Shown: positions 1 through 12,470, counted from the first letter of the stretch. The stretch: 64,000 bases of DNA from Heliocidaris erythrogramma (GCA_025617745.1 CM046870.1:27609927-27673926), one strand, 5' to 3'. Numbers and translations are program-made. Notes: generated from the sequence alone by a model not told the origin.

Positions 1-3000
1 GTGCGGGTTCGTGAAACTAAGTTAATCTAAATTAGATCGTTGTGATGAAGAAATTGTTTTTCCTGAGGCTAACAGTAGTATTAAAATCCAGAGGAAGGAA
101 AAAAAATATATACGAATCGTACCCAAGCCTGAGTTTTACATATTACCGAATCGAACAGCCCGTGACGTATACATACCATTATCTACTCACTCCTCACTTA
201 CAGGAGTAAGGAAATTGAAGACAACGGGTGTGTTGTACCACTCGCCCACTTTCACGATGTCCTTATACAATTAAAATACATCAGTGAGAGCGTTAGTACG
301 AAATATGCACACTAAGCAGTTCTTTTGGAACAGTCCGGACATGCACCCGAGGAAATAGTCGAGGGCAATAGTTTCGAGGTACCGAAGGTGGATGATTATA
401 CTAAAACACCCGAACATTATGTGTCTTATTTGTTTTATAAAATGGTGACGAGGATCCTTGTCATTTCATAAATTAACATTATTCCATATTTCATAGATCA
501 CTTTCCAAAGTCAATTTACGAAGTGGAATCTAGACGATTAACCAGCTGATGACGGAAATGCCAATGACCACTTTTATAATACGCACTAGGCAAAATATAT
601 GCCTGGACACGTGTCCCCTCTCAAGTAATCATTAAACTCTTTGCATACCAGACGAAACACTGTTCTATGGGATTTGTGTTCTTGAGTCTGTACACAACTT
701 GCAACTATGGCACAGAAAGGGTTAATAGAACCTACGTCATCATTTTATAGAACACGATGCAGGCCAGGACGAGCTTCCGGACTTCTAGCAATTTCCAGGG
801 GCAGTAAGTTGTTTTTTCTCTCTGTCTGTGCTTTAAATGACACTAGTTTTTCACAATTTCACTCCTGTTCTATCCATGAAAGTGTGTTTTACTGAACCCA
901 GAATAAATACTAGACCAGTTTCCAGGTATAACTCTCCTCCCAGAAACTAGTTTACCTATTCAAGATTTGGTAAAACCCAATTCCTTTGCCAGCAGTGAAA
1001 ACCCATTACAAGAGACAGACAGGATAGCGCTTCGAAGCTCGTGAAAAATTTATAACATCGTGAAAGTATACGTGATGTGTGCGCGTGTGTGTGGATTTTC
1101 ATACTTTATTTCAGCTATTTTGAGACACATCAGTATAGACTTTTACAGTCAAAGAGGCATCATCACGATTAAGACATAACAACCTTTCACAATTGATTTG
1201 AGACAGTTTATTCTATAATGTGATCGCATGACCAGAACTCAACTTTATCTTTATCATGCAGAGCTTGTTTCTTTTGAGTATTACTGACCCGTATGAATAT
1301 TCACAAGTATTAAACTACACTATATCACCAACGCCATTGCTCAACAACCACAAAAATCTGCTACAGCGACTTTGGTAAATGACTGTCACCCAAATCCGCC
1401 ATATCTACAAGCCATGACAAAGAACCATATCTGCCGGCGCACCGATGCAAATATGGGAGGGCGTGATGAGTAAAACCCATTAAAGAAATGAACTAGCTGT
1501 CATCATCAATTTTTTTAGTGTGTTTCAAGAATAATTTTAACCTTTTTCAGCCTTTCTAGTTTTTTTGTGTGTAACAGATTCTTCTCACAACCAGAAGCAT
1601 GCACTTATTTTGCCCATTAGTTTGTTTCGACACCCCTCATTAAAATAATGATTATAATGGAGGCGTCTGGGAAAATTAGGAAATATCAGTCATATAGGTG
1701 TCGTGGGTGGACAATAATATCCAATAAGAAACGAAATGTGGACGGGAGGAGAACTATGCAGAAGGTCAGGGCTACAGGCACTTGGTATTCTAGAAACATT
1801 ACATGAGAAGAAGAGATGAGTTTGAGGTGCAATTGAGGGAAGATGAAGTAGAGAATGCCAAAGTGATATCTTTACTAAATCGACGGGTGGTGCAGCTGTC
1901 TACATAGCTCAACAGAGTTGCTTGGGGAAATGTAATAACGAGAAAGTATGAAGATACATGCTCATTATTGGTAAAAGAAACTGTCTCGAAGCAATTGGGA
2001 AAGGCTGATTATATATTACATATAAGAATCGGTGTATTCTGTAAGGTTTTGGAATCACCAAATGAGAAGAAATTGACTCGATTCTGCTGAGAGTGACATG
2101 CAAATGCACACAGAAATGTGTATATATGGGACTGCACATTCATGTTCGGCCCAAACACTTCAGCTGTTTCTTGTAATATTTTGAACATAGGGGCATTTGA
2201 GGAGGGATCCTTTTCAGGGGACATATCTACTATGATAATCTTCCAAATTGTAATAAAGAGAATGAGAAAGCTCACAAATTATTTTTTACCTTTCCCAGAA
2301 CTCAACTTTCTCCTTAACGCTTTTCGACAAGGTAAAGAAAGAGGAAAAACAAGTCGGGTGGACTTTCACCTTGTTAGCTACTTTTCTCTCTCTCTAAAAA
2401 AAAGGGTCTTTATTAATAATAATTAAAATTTTTTTTTTTTTTGAAATCATCATTTGTTTGGTATTCCAAGCAAATCTCAAAGTAATGATTCAAATTCCAT
2501 TTTAAGGAGCAGTTATTAGGATTAAATCTGGTACAAAGAGCAATGTGCTAGTCTACAAAGCGATAGGAACTGGTTCGGCCTCGCCTTAGTGTGAAACTAT
2601 ATGAAAAATTCATTCATTCATTAAGGTATTAACTTTTTGGTTTGCATCCCCCAACCCAATAAAAACAACAACAAAAACGCACCCGCCAAAAGAAAACCCA
2701 CAAAAAAAACCGCACCACAATATAAAGAATAAAAGGAACAAACGACGAACGAATACGTTCACATCTACACTAGAAAGATTTCGAGAAAAAAATTGGTGTC
2801 TATTTTACTAAGACTTGCTAAGTGCTAAAATCACTATGATTTTATCATGACATTGCCGTTCAGTTGCTCGACTGTTAGACAAATATATGAAAAGATATAT
2901 TACTCCATTGCTGATGAATATTAGTCTGACAATTGAAAATTGGGATTTAATTAAATCTCAACTTTACAACATTACCTATTGAAATTTATTAGAAAAGTAA

Positions 3001-3592
3001 AGAGATCCCACAATAAAAGCGTTTGGAGAAAACCGACTACAGGAAAAATTGGATGCGCACGGTCCGAATAATCAAAATTTCTTCATTTCATCACAACTTT
3101 AGGGGGCGGGGGAGGGGTGATGAGTTCTTTTAAGACGTAGGAGGGCAATAAGGTGGGTGGAATATAACCGGACATGCATCGCGCGATGTAGACCCACAGA
3201 GTAATAGTGCCGTTTTGTGGAAATTTAAAAAGGAATAAATTAACTAATAATCTCATTTCACCTCAAAATAAGCTGTAGTTCGCTTTTCCACGACTAATTA
3301 AATCTGATTTGACTGAGGAAAATCTGACGGCAGAATGACAAGATCTTAATGACGTGATTATTCAAAATCGAGCGCCTGAATAACGTTCGGTTGTTTAACC
3401 CACGGATTCTTATAGGCAGGCATGCTTTTCAGGATGTGGTAACAAGACGGTTATTATTCTTTATCCCTCTGTACATGAAGCGTCAATGCTGACGCACGAC
3501 TGCGTCAACGACCGACGCGGTCTTTGACGCATCATGCGAGAGTGACTTCGTACAAAATGGGATTGTAAAATTAACTGTACAAAACATATAGC
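1..3592. other. Non-coding, no feature recognised
   Basis: AT-rich sequence with scattered frames of at most about 100 codons that lack any family signature. A poly-T run lies at about 2429-2442. Confidence 0.6.
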
Positions 3593-3840
3593 ACTGAATT
3601 CCTGGCGTATATGGACTGATTTGATTCATACGCATGATTAGCGCAAGTACTAACGCAGTCAAAATGACGCCTTGTCTGCAACGAGCATTTTTAAATTTCT
3701 TTGTTCTTCTATGCTACTTCTTTGTTAACAGTGAATTACTGGCGTATGAACTAATTTGATTCCCAGGCTCGATTAGCGCAGGTAATAACGCAGTCGAAAC
3801 GACGCATTATGAACAGCGAGCATTAATTTTCGTTCTTCAA
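3593..3840 (+). repeat. Two-copy tandem duplication, about 137-bp unit
   Basis: CTGGCGTAT...TTTGATTC...GATTAGCGCA...AACGCAGTC...GCGAGCATT recurs in the same order from 3593 and from 3730, with scattered differences. Confidence 0.75.
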
Positions 3841-4734
3841 TAAATTTTGACCCAAACTTCAATCAAATGGCCCCCCGTTCATGGTCGATATCCACCCGAA
3901 CGCCCATGAATACAAATCAGTTGATTCAACAACCACAGGATTGAATAGAAACGGATCCCTAATTCTCAGAATCGCACTTATACGTCAACCGACATCTTGA
4001 GATTTATCTCTTGATATCTCAACCTCGTTAGCTACGTCAAATTCAGCTTTCTGGGCTAGAATAATTTTTGTTGTTGCTTGATTTATCTTCCCTTTTTGAT
4101 CCATACTCAATTTCGTATCCTGGCATTGGAAACCAATCGTTTGTTGCGGTAATGAAATTACAATACTGTTCTTTGGTTGCTATAATTTTACATTAGAGAA
4201 GAATTCGTGTTCGATTCTCACAATAATTCCCACAACATGAGAATAATTATGATAAATCATTTTCACACCAATTTCCTTTCGTTACTGAAAAGTAATTTCC
4301 TTTCTTCCAGTAGTGGAGATAATTTTTAAACATATCTTGAAAATATGAACGGCAATACAAATTGGTTTTCTGAATAACGTAATTTAATCAGAAAGGTGAG
4401 TTTACGGTATCTATTCCGTCCTTAAATAAAAAAATATATATATTATTCTTCCTATATTGAAGTTATTGGAAGGTTTTTTATTGAAGTCTATCTTAATATG
4501 TTACCTTTTTTTTTTTGGGGGGGGGGGATTCTCTTTATAATAATGAAAATAAAGAAAATGGAATATGAAGAGCGATGAAACATTCAATCATGTCGGTAAA
4601 TGGAAAGGGGTAGGGAAGAAGACAAAATGCCGGATGACATTTGGATGAAAAAGGAAAGGAGAATAAAAACGGATGAAAAGAAAGACGCCATGCAGGATAA
4701 CAAATAAATTAAGAAGAAAAAGGAAATCAAAGGA

Positions 4735-5070
4735 CAGGGGAGAAATAATAAAAAGATCGCGGAAATAGAAGGAAGAAGAAGGAGAAGAGAATTAGTAAGA
4801 AGTTGAAGTAGTAATGGAAGAAGAAGGGGGGAGCAGGAAGGGAGGAAGGGGGAGGAGTATAAGAAAGGAAGACAAATTAAAAAGAAGGTAAAAGGACAGG
4901 GGGAAAATGATAAAAAGAAGGAGAAAAAAAAGGAGAAGCGGAATTAGAAGTAGAAGTAGTATAGTGATAGAAGAATGAAGGAAGGAAGAAAGAGAAGGTG
5001 GAGGAGGAGGAGGAGAATGAAGAGGAGGCGGAGGAAGAGCCGGAAAAGGAGAAGTAAAAGTTTTTCTCGT
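4735..5070 (+). repeat. Polypurine (GAA/GGA)n tract
   Basis: More than 300 bp of almost unbroken A/G, with local GGAGGAGGAG. The minus-strand Ser/Phe-rich frame over it is an artefact of composition. Confidence 0.9.
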
Positions 5071-5264
5071 ATAGAACAGAATTCGCTTTCATGAACAGAA
5101 GCATTTCACATTACTAGAAAATGTCAAGCACAGAGCATCATTTGCTTCAGATAGGAAGCCACTCTAAACCACTCTAAACCACTCTATCATCATTGGCTAT
5201 GGGGACATGCCCTATGATATTAAGAGGCATAACTGAATGGAGGCTCAACAAAACGTGGAGCGAA

Positions 5265-5417
5265 TTTAGGTCCTGACCAACTTTTCTATCGATGATTTAT
5301 GGAACTGGGCAATGGATAGCGAGGAAATTGCGATGAACATGCCGAACGAAATCAACTCCGACGGCTCCCATCATGTGACTGTCTTATCACAGATCGATAT
5401 CTTGCGCTAGTGCAGTC
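5265..5417 (+). other. Unassigned short open stretch
   Basis: After a TAG at about 5269, one frame stays open for about 46 codons to TAG at 5408-5410, with ordinary amino-acid composition (Trp, Asp, Met, Asn) unlike nearby repeat frames. There is no recognised domain and no good splice sites. It could be an eroded exon or chance. Confidence 0.15.
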
Positions 5418-6829
5418 GGAACTCCAGCAACTGGTTTGAATTCAGGCTAACAAATTAAACTACAGAAATGCATCTTCTCTATGAAATTTACCGCGCTGCT
5501 AGACACGGATTCTCTGGTAGCGCTCCTTCTTTCATTTCCTTTTTTTTAACATGCAAACGTATAAATGTAGGCCTGATAAATATTAGATTTTTCGGCAAAC
5601 TGTTCATTGAGAAAGAATTATGTTTCCCTTTTGGCTCGATGGTTTTATTGAATTATGTATCGCCGAGAGAAGACCGATAATGTGACGAAAATGTCAATGT
5701 AAATATGGTAACTATTAAATATAGCATACCTGAGTACTTTTACTAGGTGTCATTGTAAGTCTATGCGTCTTTCTTGTCGAATTTATTGAATATAGGATTT
5801 GTGGACGATTTTTTTTTTCAACGTGGAAAGTGGGATGTCAAAACAACAATTTATACAATTTACAGTTATTTTGTATGTTTATCTTAACTATTATCTTATT
5901 TGACACTCTCCTTGTTACTTTGATTTCTTTGTCTGAAAAAAAAAATGTCGAATACGTTACGAAGGTTTAATTTGTGTATCAATACAAGTTTCTTTGAAGC
6001 CGATGATGTCTGATCACTACTTACAATGGAACGAAATATTAACAAATTAAAATAAGTTCATCGCAAATCATGTCAAGTTTTGATAGAAGGCCACGTGCAT
6101 GACGTGATATGTCCGGGCATCAACATCATCAAAATTAGAAGTGAATTAAACTTTTCAATATCATACGCTTTTATGGTCACGAAACGACGATGGATTGTTT
6201 GACTAAATAAATGGATCTAGACAAATACAAAATAGGAAAGCTGACACTTTAACAAACTCTGTCCGCTACTTTGATTAAATTGCAAGGTATAAACTGCAAC
6301 GTTCAGTCAAACTCATACCCCTCAGTATATCATTGACATTGGGTTTCTAAAAAGAAGATACAAGGTCAAAATAATGAAATTTGGCAACCAAAATCTCAAA
6401 TTGAGCTTTCAATACCTTGACCTTTGTAAATGTTTTGTTTCATTTACATTTCCGTCAATATTTTCCATACGAAATCCGGATTTCATTTCCTCGCGACACG
6501 GATGTCCAATGAATAATTTACAAAAGCAACAACAACAAAAAAGGGGTAAAAATGTTTCTCGTTTTAGATCACTTTGCTCTAGGCGAATTGCTATGTACTA
6601 TACAGTAAAACGGGAAAGAAGTATTCGTTTAACAAATTGCTGGCTAGACAGTGATATATTCTGTTGTATTTGATCTGTCTCCGTACTAAGACGTCGCATT
6701 ATCTTCTAAAGAGGATGTCCGCTAGAATTGGTCACCAGTCTCTAACAAGTGTTTCTTACATTTTACCTTTCTTGCGTAATGCCCTCAACGCCCTTTAAAC
6801 ATAAATGTTTTTGAGAACATGATTATACT

Positions 6830-6978
6830 GGGCTCCGTTTCATATGAAACTTATTATCAATAACAACTGCCACATACCTATGACAAATTTGTTCTCAGCC
6901 AATCAGATGCAAGTATTTCAGTAGCTTATAATTGTAACTTGTAATATATATCACGTTTTTTATATAAAAAAGGGGCCC
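6830..6978. mobile_element. GGGCCC-ended MITE, diverged
   Basis: It runs from GGGCTCCGTTTCATATGAAA to AAAGGGGCCC. It shares CTCAGCCAATCAGATGCAA and CAGTAGCTTATAA with the copy at 55725-55858. Confidence 0.6.
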
Positions 6979-7536
6979 AAGGCTACTGAGCAAGAATCTG
7001 TCTTGAAGCTATTTGAAGGTTGATTATGGAAGGTTTTGGAATCATCAAAAGTATATGCCCAGGCAGAAAATAATGCCCCTGGAGACTACAGACATATGTG
7101 AATGAATTAGTAATTATTTGAATGATCTAGCGGTATTAAAAATAACGAAAATTTATTTTCAATCATGAGGAGTTTTCGATTTGCGCTACTGCACGTGGTG
7201 GGCATGCGCATACGGGATGCATTGCTCACACAATAGCGATAAAACGCTATTTTGGCGATAGCGGAAATTCGATTTTAAATTTCGATATTAGATTTCCTTT
7301 CATTTCATTTCAGTTTTAGATTTCAAAGTAACCACTATGTAGTTAATAATGTAAAAATAATTGACAACGAACCTAAGTGCAGAAACATTTTCAATCCTTT
7401 CAAGCAAAAAGAACATATTAATAACAAAAGTGAAGACTACATTAAAGTGATTATATGAAAATGAGAATGAAAACAGAGACCAGCAAAGAAGCAGAACTTG
7501 TAGAAGCGCTGGTATTTGTCAAAAAGTAAATTATGA

Positions 7537-7638
7537 ATAATGTCTTGCCAAAAGACATTAGTCCTGCGGCAGGGATGCGAACGCCGTATCTTGTTGTTCA
7601 CAGTCCAGAGACTTATCCGTTAAACGACAGCACCTCTA
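7537..7638 (-). mobile_element. tRNA-derived SINE, copy 4 (head only)
   Basis: On the minus strand GGTGCTGTCGTTTAACGGAT opens the tRNA-like head. A degenerate B box (GTTCGCATCC) and the body start TTTTGGCAAGAC follow. The 3' part is missing. Confidence 0.65.
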
Positions 7639-8840
7639 AAAATACATTAAACAAAATGTAAACAATTTATTCTTTGATAATGATTGATTCCTCCTTTTAA
7701 TATTAGTTATATAGTTATATATATAATTAGAGAGAGAGAGAGATAGAAGGGGGGCAGGAGAGAGATGCTAGGAATTTCATGCACACTATTGTCTTGGGAT
7801 CAAATCTTTTCACAAATTATAGATCAATGACCACCACAATGGTTTTCACAGCCACAGAGCACTGTAATGATATAAAGAGATAATTCCCTATGAATATTGC
7901 TGATACAATCATGGCTTACTTTTCGTGAACCGAATCAGGTAGCCTTTGGTCATAACCTTACTTCATTTACGCGGGTAGATTGCGGATCGGGGTTTACTAT
8001 TTCGGTTTTTATCCAAAGTCGTGATACCATGCGCTTTGTTGTGTTTTTAAACACCCCGGGGCTTGCTATTTGTTGAGAGGTCCATAAAGGGAAAAACAAA
8101 AATACGGCAAGTAAAAATGAAATGAATATCGTCACTATTGCTCCTAGCTGTTCCTATATTTGTTGATATTGGTTTCTCCCGACCATACTGCCTTTCACGA
8201 TGGTATCGATTTATACGCGCGTTATGTCAGTAGCTGCATTAAAAAAATAATAAGCGAACAGAGCTATTCTTGACACCATTATATGTTCATTATACTCCTA
8301 TATTTGACACGGTAGGCAAACAAACAAGTTCAAAATGATGAATTGAAGGCGGTGCATGGAATAGAAAATGACCCAAGATAAATCAAATTTAGTTGTCCAT
8401 TTTACAGGATTATTGTATTTCCGGAGCTATATCCGGCTTTACTCCAACGACAACCTGGCATAATTTCAAATGGCAAAATAGGTCAGTTCGCATTTTTTAA
8501 AATTAAATTCCCGCTATTTTTACCAAGTTATTATTCTTATTCATTCTTTTAAATAACAATATATACCGATCTACTTTTAAACATATTTACGAAGACAGGA
8601 ATATCAAACTACTGCAAATAAGGGCAAAAAATTATGTAACTGGCATCCAAGCAATATAAAGGATATCTGAAGGCAAACGCCTGGATGAGGTAAAGGAAAA
8701 TCCTATGTTCCCAGAATTCATCGCAAAAGAAAAAAAAGGCAAGAAGAGATTTAGGCAAAGCTAATTAAGCAAGGTCCAAATCATCGAAGTTCATAAAAAA
8801 AAAATAAAGTGCAAACGTTGTAATAATTACTCTTATTGCG

Positions 8841-8963
8841 ACGTTAGGGGGAATCCTTTTATCTCAGCCTATTGTTATCATTCACGCACGGTTGCTTTCG
8901 CCTTAACGTCGAATTTCTATTGTGACGGAATAAACTGCATTGATAGGATTCGCCCTAACGTAG
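8841..8963. repeat. Inverted repeat around CGTTAGGG
   Basis: GACGTTAGGGGGAATCCTTT at the left pairs with GATAGGATTCGCCCTAACGT at the right. A third CCTTAACGTCG lies inside. Probably an old foldback remnant. Confidence 0.4.
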
Positions 8964-9134
8964 GAAATAATGTTCTTCTAGATATGACGTTCTCAGAAGT
9001 TGACTAAAAAATACCGAACTAATGAATGCACTGTGTGATCATTAGATAACTTTATTTCTTATTTTTTCCATAGTCATTTTGACATCACCACGATAAGAGT
9101 TGCAATCAGAACAATATATAAAAATACATCGGGG

Positions 9135-9405
9135 TACTCGTTTTTCGGGAGGTTCGTTTTTCCGAAGTTTCGTAATTCTGAAAATACAATAGAGCCCTAC
9201 ATAACTTTTCGGAATTACGAACCTTCGGAAATATGAACCGTTTTTCATTTTCGGAATTATGAACCCTATTTCATTATTTTTAATTACGAACCCTATTTCA
9301 TTTTCGGAATTATGAACCCTTTTCACTTTCGGACTTATGAATCTTCGGAATTACGAACCGTCAGAGTAACGAACCTTCGGAATTATGAACCTTCGGAAAA
9401 ATGAC
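9135..9405. repeat. TTCGGAATTA(T/C)GAACC tandem array
   Basis: The 16-base core, or CGGAATTATGAACCCTATTT variants of it, recurs about ten times with variable spacers. Minus-strand open frames over it are repeat-driven. Confidence 0.85.
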
Positions 9406-9559
9406 ATGTCACCAAGAGATCATGGTGCTTGTGGTAAATGCTGTTGATTACACAGATCTACGTAGATATAACAGCTCAGGCTAGGGCAGTTCTTTTTAAA
9501 TTGATCTCATTTCTAAACTGTAGAAACACAACCGTCAGTAAGCACTATAGCACCAGCAC

Positions 9560-10090
9560 AAAACATCACAATCATTGCCGTTATCGTCATCATAATCATC
9601 ATCATCACTTAACATCAGGACCACGATCGGGAGATCAAACATCAAACATCATTATCATTACCATGGGACTATTGATATCATCATCACCATCATCACTAAA
9701 CATCAGCACTATCACCAAACATCATTGCCATCACCGAACACCACTACCATCACCAAACATCATCACAATCACCATCATCATAATCATCAACATCACCATC
9801 ATCATCATTAGCAGCAGCAGCAGCAAAAGCATCATCGTCATCATCACCATCATGATTATCACCATCATTAGATCACCATTATCATCATCATCATCATCAT
9901 CATCAACAACAACATCATCATCACCATCATCATCAACAGCTGCTCCAACCACTATGGCAATCTCCAAACACCACCACCAATATCAACACCACTACCACTA
10001 CTACCACCACTACCACCATCGAACACCATCTCCAACACAATCACCAGACATCATCATCTTCAAAAGGGAATATCACCACCATCATCAAAT
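9560..10090 (+). repeat. CAT/CAC/ATC trinucleotide-rich tract
   Basis: About 500 bp of imperfect CATCAC, ATC and CCA triplets lie directly downstream (in transcription sense) of the GPCR exon, so within its intron 1. Frames stay open because of the triplet period. The His-rich plus-strand product is not considered real. Confidence 0.9.
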
Positions 10091-10128
10091 CCTCTATTGG
10101 CATCATACCATTCACTTCGTAATTTCTC

Positions 10129-10130
10129 AC
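10129..10130 (-). other. Splice donor ending the GPCR exon
   Basis: The minus strand reads ATGCAG/GTGAGAAATT, a near-consensus GT donor. The receptor homology (MMQ at the TM3 start) stops exactly here and the conceptual translation beyond it loses all family character, so this is taken as the exon end. Confidence 0.75.
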
Positions 10131-10481
10131 CTGCATCATGTAAAAAACGAATTTGCACATGAACCTCCCAAAGAGCCATGTAGGCGTGGCGTACACGGAC
10201 GCTGTGAAGGGGGCGCAACAGAGTAAGAAGGCTATATCCGTGAGTGCCAGATTAAGGATATAGTAACTCGTCACCGTCCTGTTCTTGGTGTGGCAGTAGA
10301 TGGTGTAGATGACCACGAAGTTGCCCGCCAGTCCGGCCAGGGTGATAACGCTGAAGATCGTCGGCACGAGCCAGCTGTAGACCCTCTCCGACGGGCTAGG
10401 CTCGTAGGGTAACAACGAGGAGTACAGCGACGAGTTCTCGTCGTAGTTCCCGTAAAAATCATCCTCGAACGATGGCTCCAT
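10131..10481 (-). CDS. Kisspeptin-receptor-like GPCR, first coding exon (partial gene)
   Basis: This exon encodes the first 117 residues of a rhodopsin-family (class A) peptide receptor, a plasma-membrane protein expected to bind a neuropeptide and signal through G proteins. The start Met is at 10481. Residues 1-35 form an acidic, Tyr/Ser-rich extracellular tail with an N-glycosylation sequon at N16. TM1 spans about 36-61 and holds the family GN pair (N54). TM2 spans about 70-95 with NLALTD (D82 is the conserved sodium-site Asp). WLFGRFMCKF carries C109, the usual disulfide Cys at the top of TM3. The LLCCAPFTA and FMCKFV stretches are what I associate with kisspeptin receptors (GPR54); galanin and allatostatin-A receptors are the close alternatives. 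The coding exon is 351 bp, a whole number of codons, and ends CAG/GTGAGA, so the splice phase is 0. TM3-TM7 must lie on later exons at lower coordinates, but I could not find them. The exon is richer in GC than its surroundings. Confidence 0.85.
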
Positions 10482-10663
10482 ACTGCTTCCAGAGACCGTC
10501 TTTGTTTGGTCGACGACAGAGTACTTAAATTTCTTCTGTATATAGCACTTGTTTCCCGACTACTCTGCGAAGTCTTGCTTCGTGTGAGATGATCGACAGT
10601 TGAACCTCGATCAACTTTAGCTTCCGTAAAAGGTGATGAGGGTGTTAAAGATTTCCCTGTAAT
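10482..10663 (-). other. Probable 5'UTR part of the GPCR exon
   Basis: Read on the minus strand, a pyrimidine-rich run ending in TTTGCAG stops at 10664. It is a good splice acceptor 182 bp upstream of the receptor ATG. The whole exon would then be 10131-10663, with an untranslated leader and at least one further upstream non-coding exon. The leader has no other recognisable feature. The acceptor is inferred from consensus only. Confidence 0.5.
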
Positions 10664-10665
10664 CT

Positions 10666-11939
10666 GCAAAGAGGAAATAAAGATTGATGTTGTTATTTTA
10701 GTGCTTATACGATGACCCAGAAAGAATACAAAATTGCGGTTTGAGAAATGCGTTTTGCGGGGGCCAGCAAACACATAAGCCAACATGAATTGTTATTCGT
10801 ATCAACATGATGAAGGATTACCATTTTATCCTCTAATGAACTCACGCGTTTTCTCTCTTTCGTTCTTATTGTATGTTGTTACTTAATATGTAACTTGAAA
10901 GAAAAGGTTTGGTAAAGATGAACCATAATTTTTTTTGAAAGCTTTCTCATATTTATTCCCGTAGACCAAACTCTGATGCAACATGGTAATGTATTCCCGT
11001 GTGTCCAGTGCCATTTGTTTCCGATATTCAGCGCAAGATCCAGTCATTCTGTTACAGTCTTGTTGATTAAAAAACCCCGCAATAGTTAATTATTCCTATT
11101 TACCAGATAATCTACCTTTCTAGTTTTTATAACGATGGAATTGCATGACCAGTACTCCATTATAATCTGTAAGCATCGCTATGAATTTGATAAAACGTTA
11201 GAGAAAACGCTGATTTAAAAACAAATTGAACGAATGGTATAAAATTACGTCTTGGTCGGCGGTAAATGTCATGAGTCGCCAATGTGGCGAAGAGTGGATC
11301 TAGCCATTAAGGGAGTACTGGTTTCATGGGGGGGGGGGGGGGGGGTATAGTTAGGTGAAAGAAATGCGGAAGGGCAATGCCAAAGAATGAGGGGAGTGAT
11401 GGAGGTGTGTTTGAGGGCGGCGTATCTTCTTTTCAAGTTGTCGTTCCCCCACTCCATTTCTTTCACTCTCTTTCTCCAAGGGGGAGAAGGGGGAGGGGGG
11501 GGGGGGGTACCTATACCCACTGCCTCTGTTCCTACCCAACTGAATTAGCTCTGTGTCAGGCGTTTGACAGAAGGTGAAATGAATCAAGTTGACAGATTCA
11601 TCATGGTAGGATAAAAAAAGTAAGACCGTAATACCCTTTCAGGATAATCCATGTTTAACGAAAGCGGCTTTACAACAAGAAATACGAGCAAAAATAATTT
11701 CCGTTCCCTAGTTCGTATACGTCCGTGAGTGGAATAATGGAACACAATGGACATGTAACTTACGATAGAAATTGTATGATATCTAATCAAATCAAATCAA
11801 TTCTCAATTCAGATCAGATATGGAATCCATGCTTTCTTATTATAATAAGGCGAAAATCTTTTGTTTCTCTTGGAGCTCAAAAAAGTTTCTGTTTTCATAT
11901 ATGTAAACTGAATATACTATGTGCTTGTACTTTTAATCA
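10666..11939. other. Non-coding upstream of the GPCR exon
   Basis: Would be intron or promoter sequence of the receptor. Two G runs (about 11329-11346 and 11495-11507) are the only notable patches. No promoter could be assigned. Confidence 0.5.
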
Positions 11940-12098
11940 GGGCCCCGTCTTACAAAGAGTTACAATTGATTCTCAATCGCAACTCAATATTAATCGGAAG
12001 ACTGTACTTAAGTATTATGTACTTAAGAATTAGGAGTTGCGATTAATTTCAAGTTGCGATCGATTCGATCAATCGCAACCCTTTATAAGACGGGGCCC
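11940..12098. mobile_element. MITE with GGGCCCCGTCTTA ends
   Basis: A 159-bp foldback bounded by GGGCCCCGTCTTACAAAG and CTTTATAAGACGGGGCCC. Inner arms alternate AATCGCAAC / GTTGCGATT motifs. Confidence 0.75.
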
Positions 12099-12470
12099 AG
12101 AACTGAATAAATAACATTTTAAATAATGAAATATATCTACAAATGAATGAAACAGAAAAAGACCCTCTTCTATTAATAACCAGCACTATCAGAAGTCTAC
12201 TATCAACAAACTATCCATCACAGAAAAGTGAGTGACATCTCAAGAAAATCTTGATGACCAAAGAAAAGTGATTTATCGAGAAACATCGTTAAGTTAGAAA
12301 CACAATTAACTGATACCTTTCCTACGGTTCGCATATCATGCGTGACATTCAAAGCTGCCGGATGCTCCTATTTTCTTCCAACCAAATTATAGCTTGAATT
12401 AAATTTAATACCACTCAGAGATATTATTCAATTCATTGTTCCATTTTGTTTCAAAACGATATGTGTTCTC

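Larger units (their letters stand above)
3841..6829. other. Non-coding, mostly unremarkable
   Basis: Apart from the polypurine tract and the short open stretch at 5265, I see a poly-T/poly-G patch (4506-4528) and a three-copy ACCACTCTAA repeat (5159-5186). Confidence 0.55.
6979..9134. other. Non-coding, intron or intergenic
   Basis: Holds the SINE head at 7537, a (GA)n run at 7729-7765 and the inverted repeat at 8841. If the GPCR is intact, its later exons should lie in or beyond this side, but no TM3-TM7 signature was found. Confidence 0.5.

Noticed and set aside
9438-10226. 262-codon plus-strand open frame, His/Ser/Ile-rich
   Set aside because: Produced by the CAT/CAC/ATC triplet repeat and the antisense of the GPCR exon; no domain and no plausible gene structure.
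10271-10786. 171-codon minus-strand frame overlapping the GPCR exon
   Set aside because: Out-of-frame shadow of the receptor exon that runs through the predicted splice acceptor; Arg/Ser/Thr-rich with no family match.
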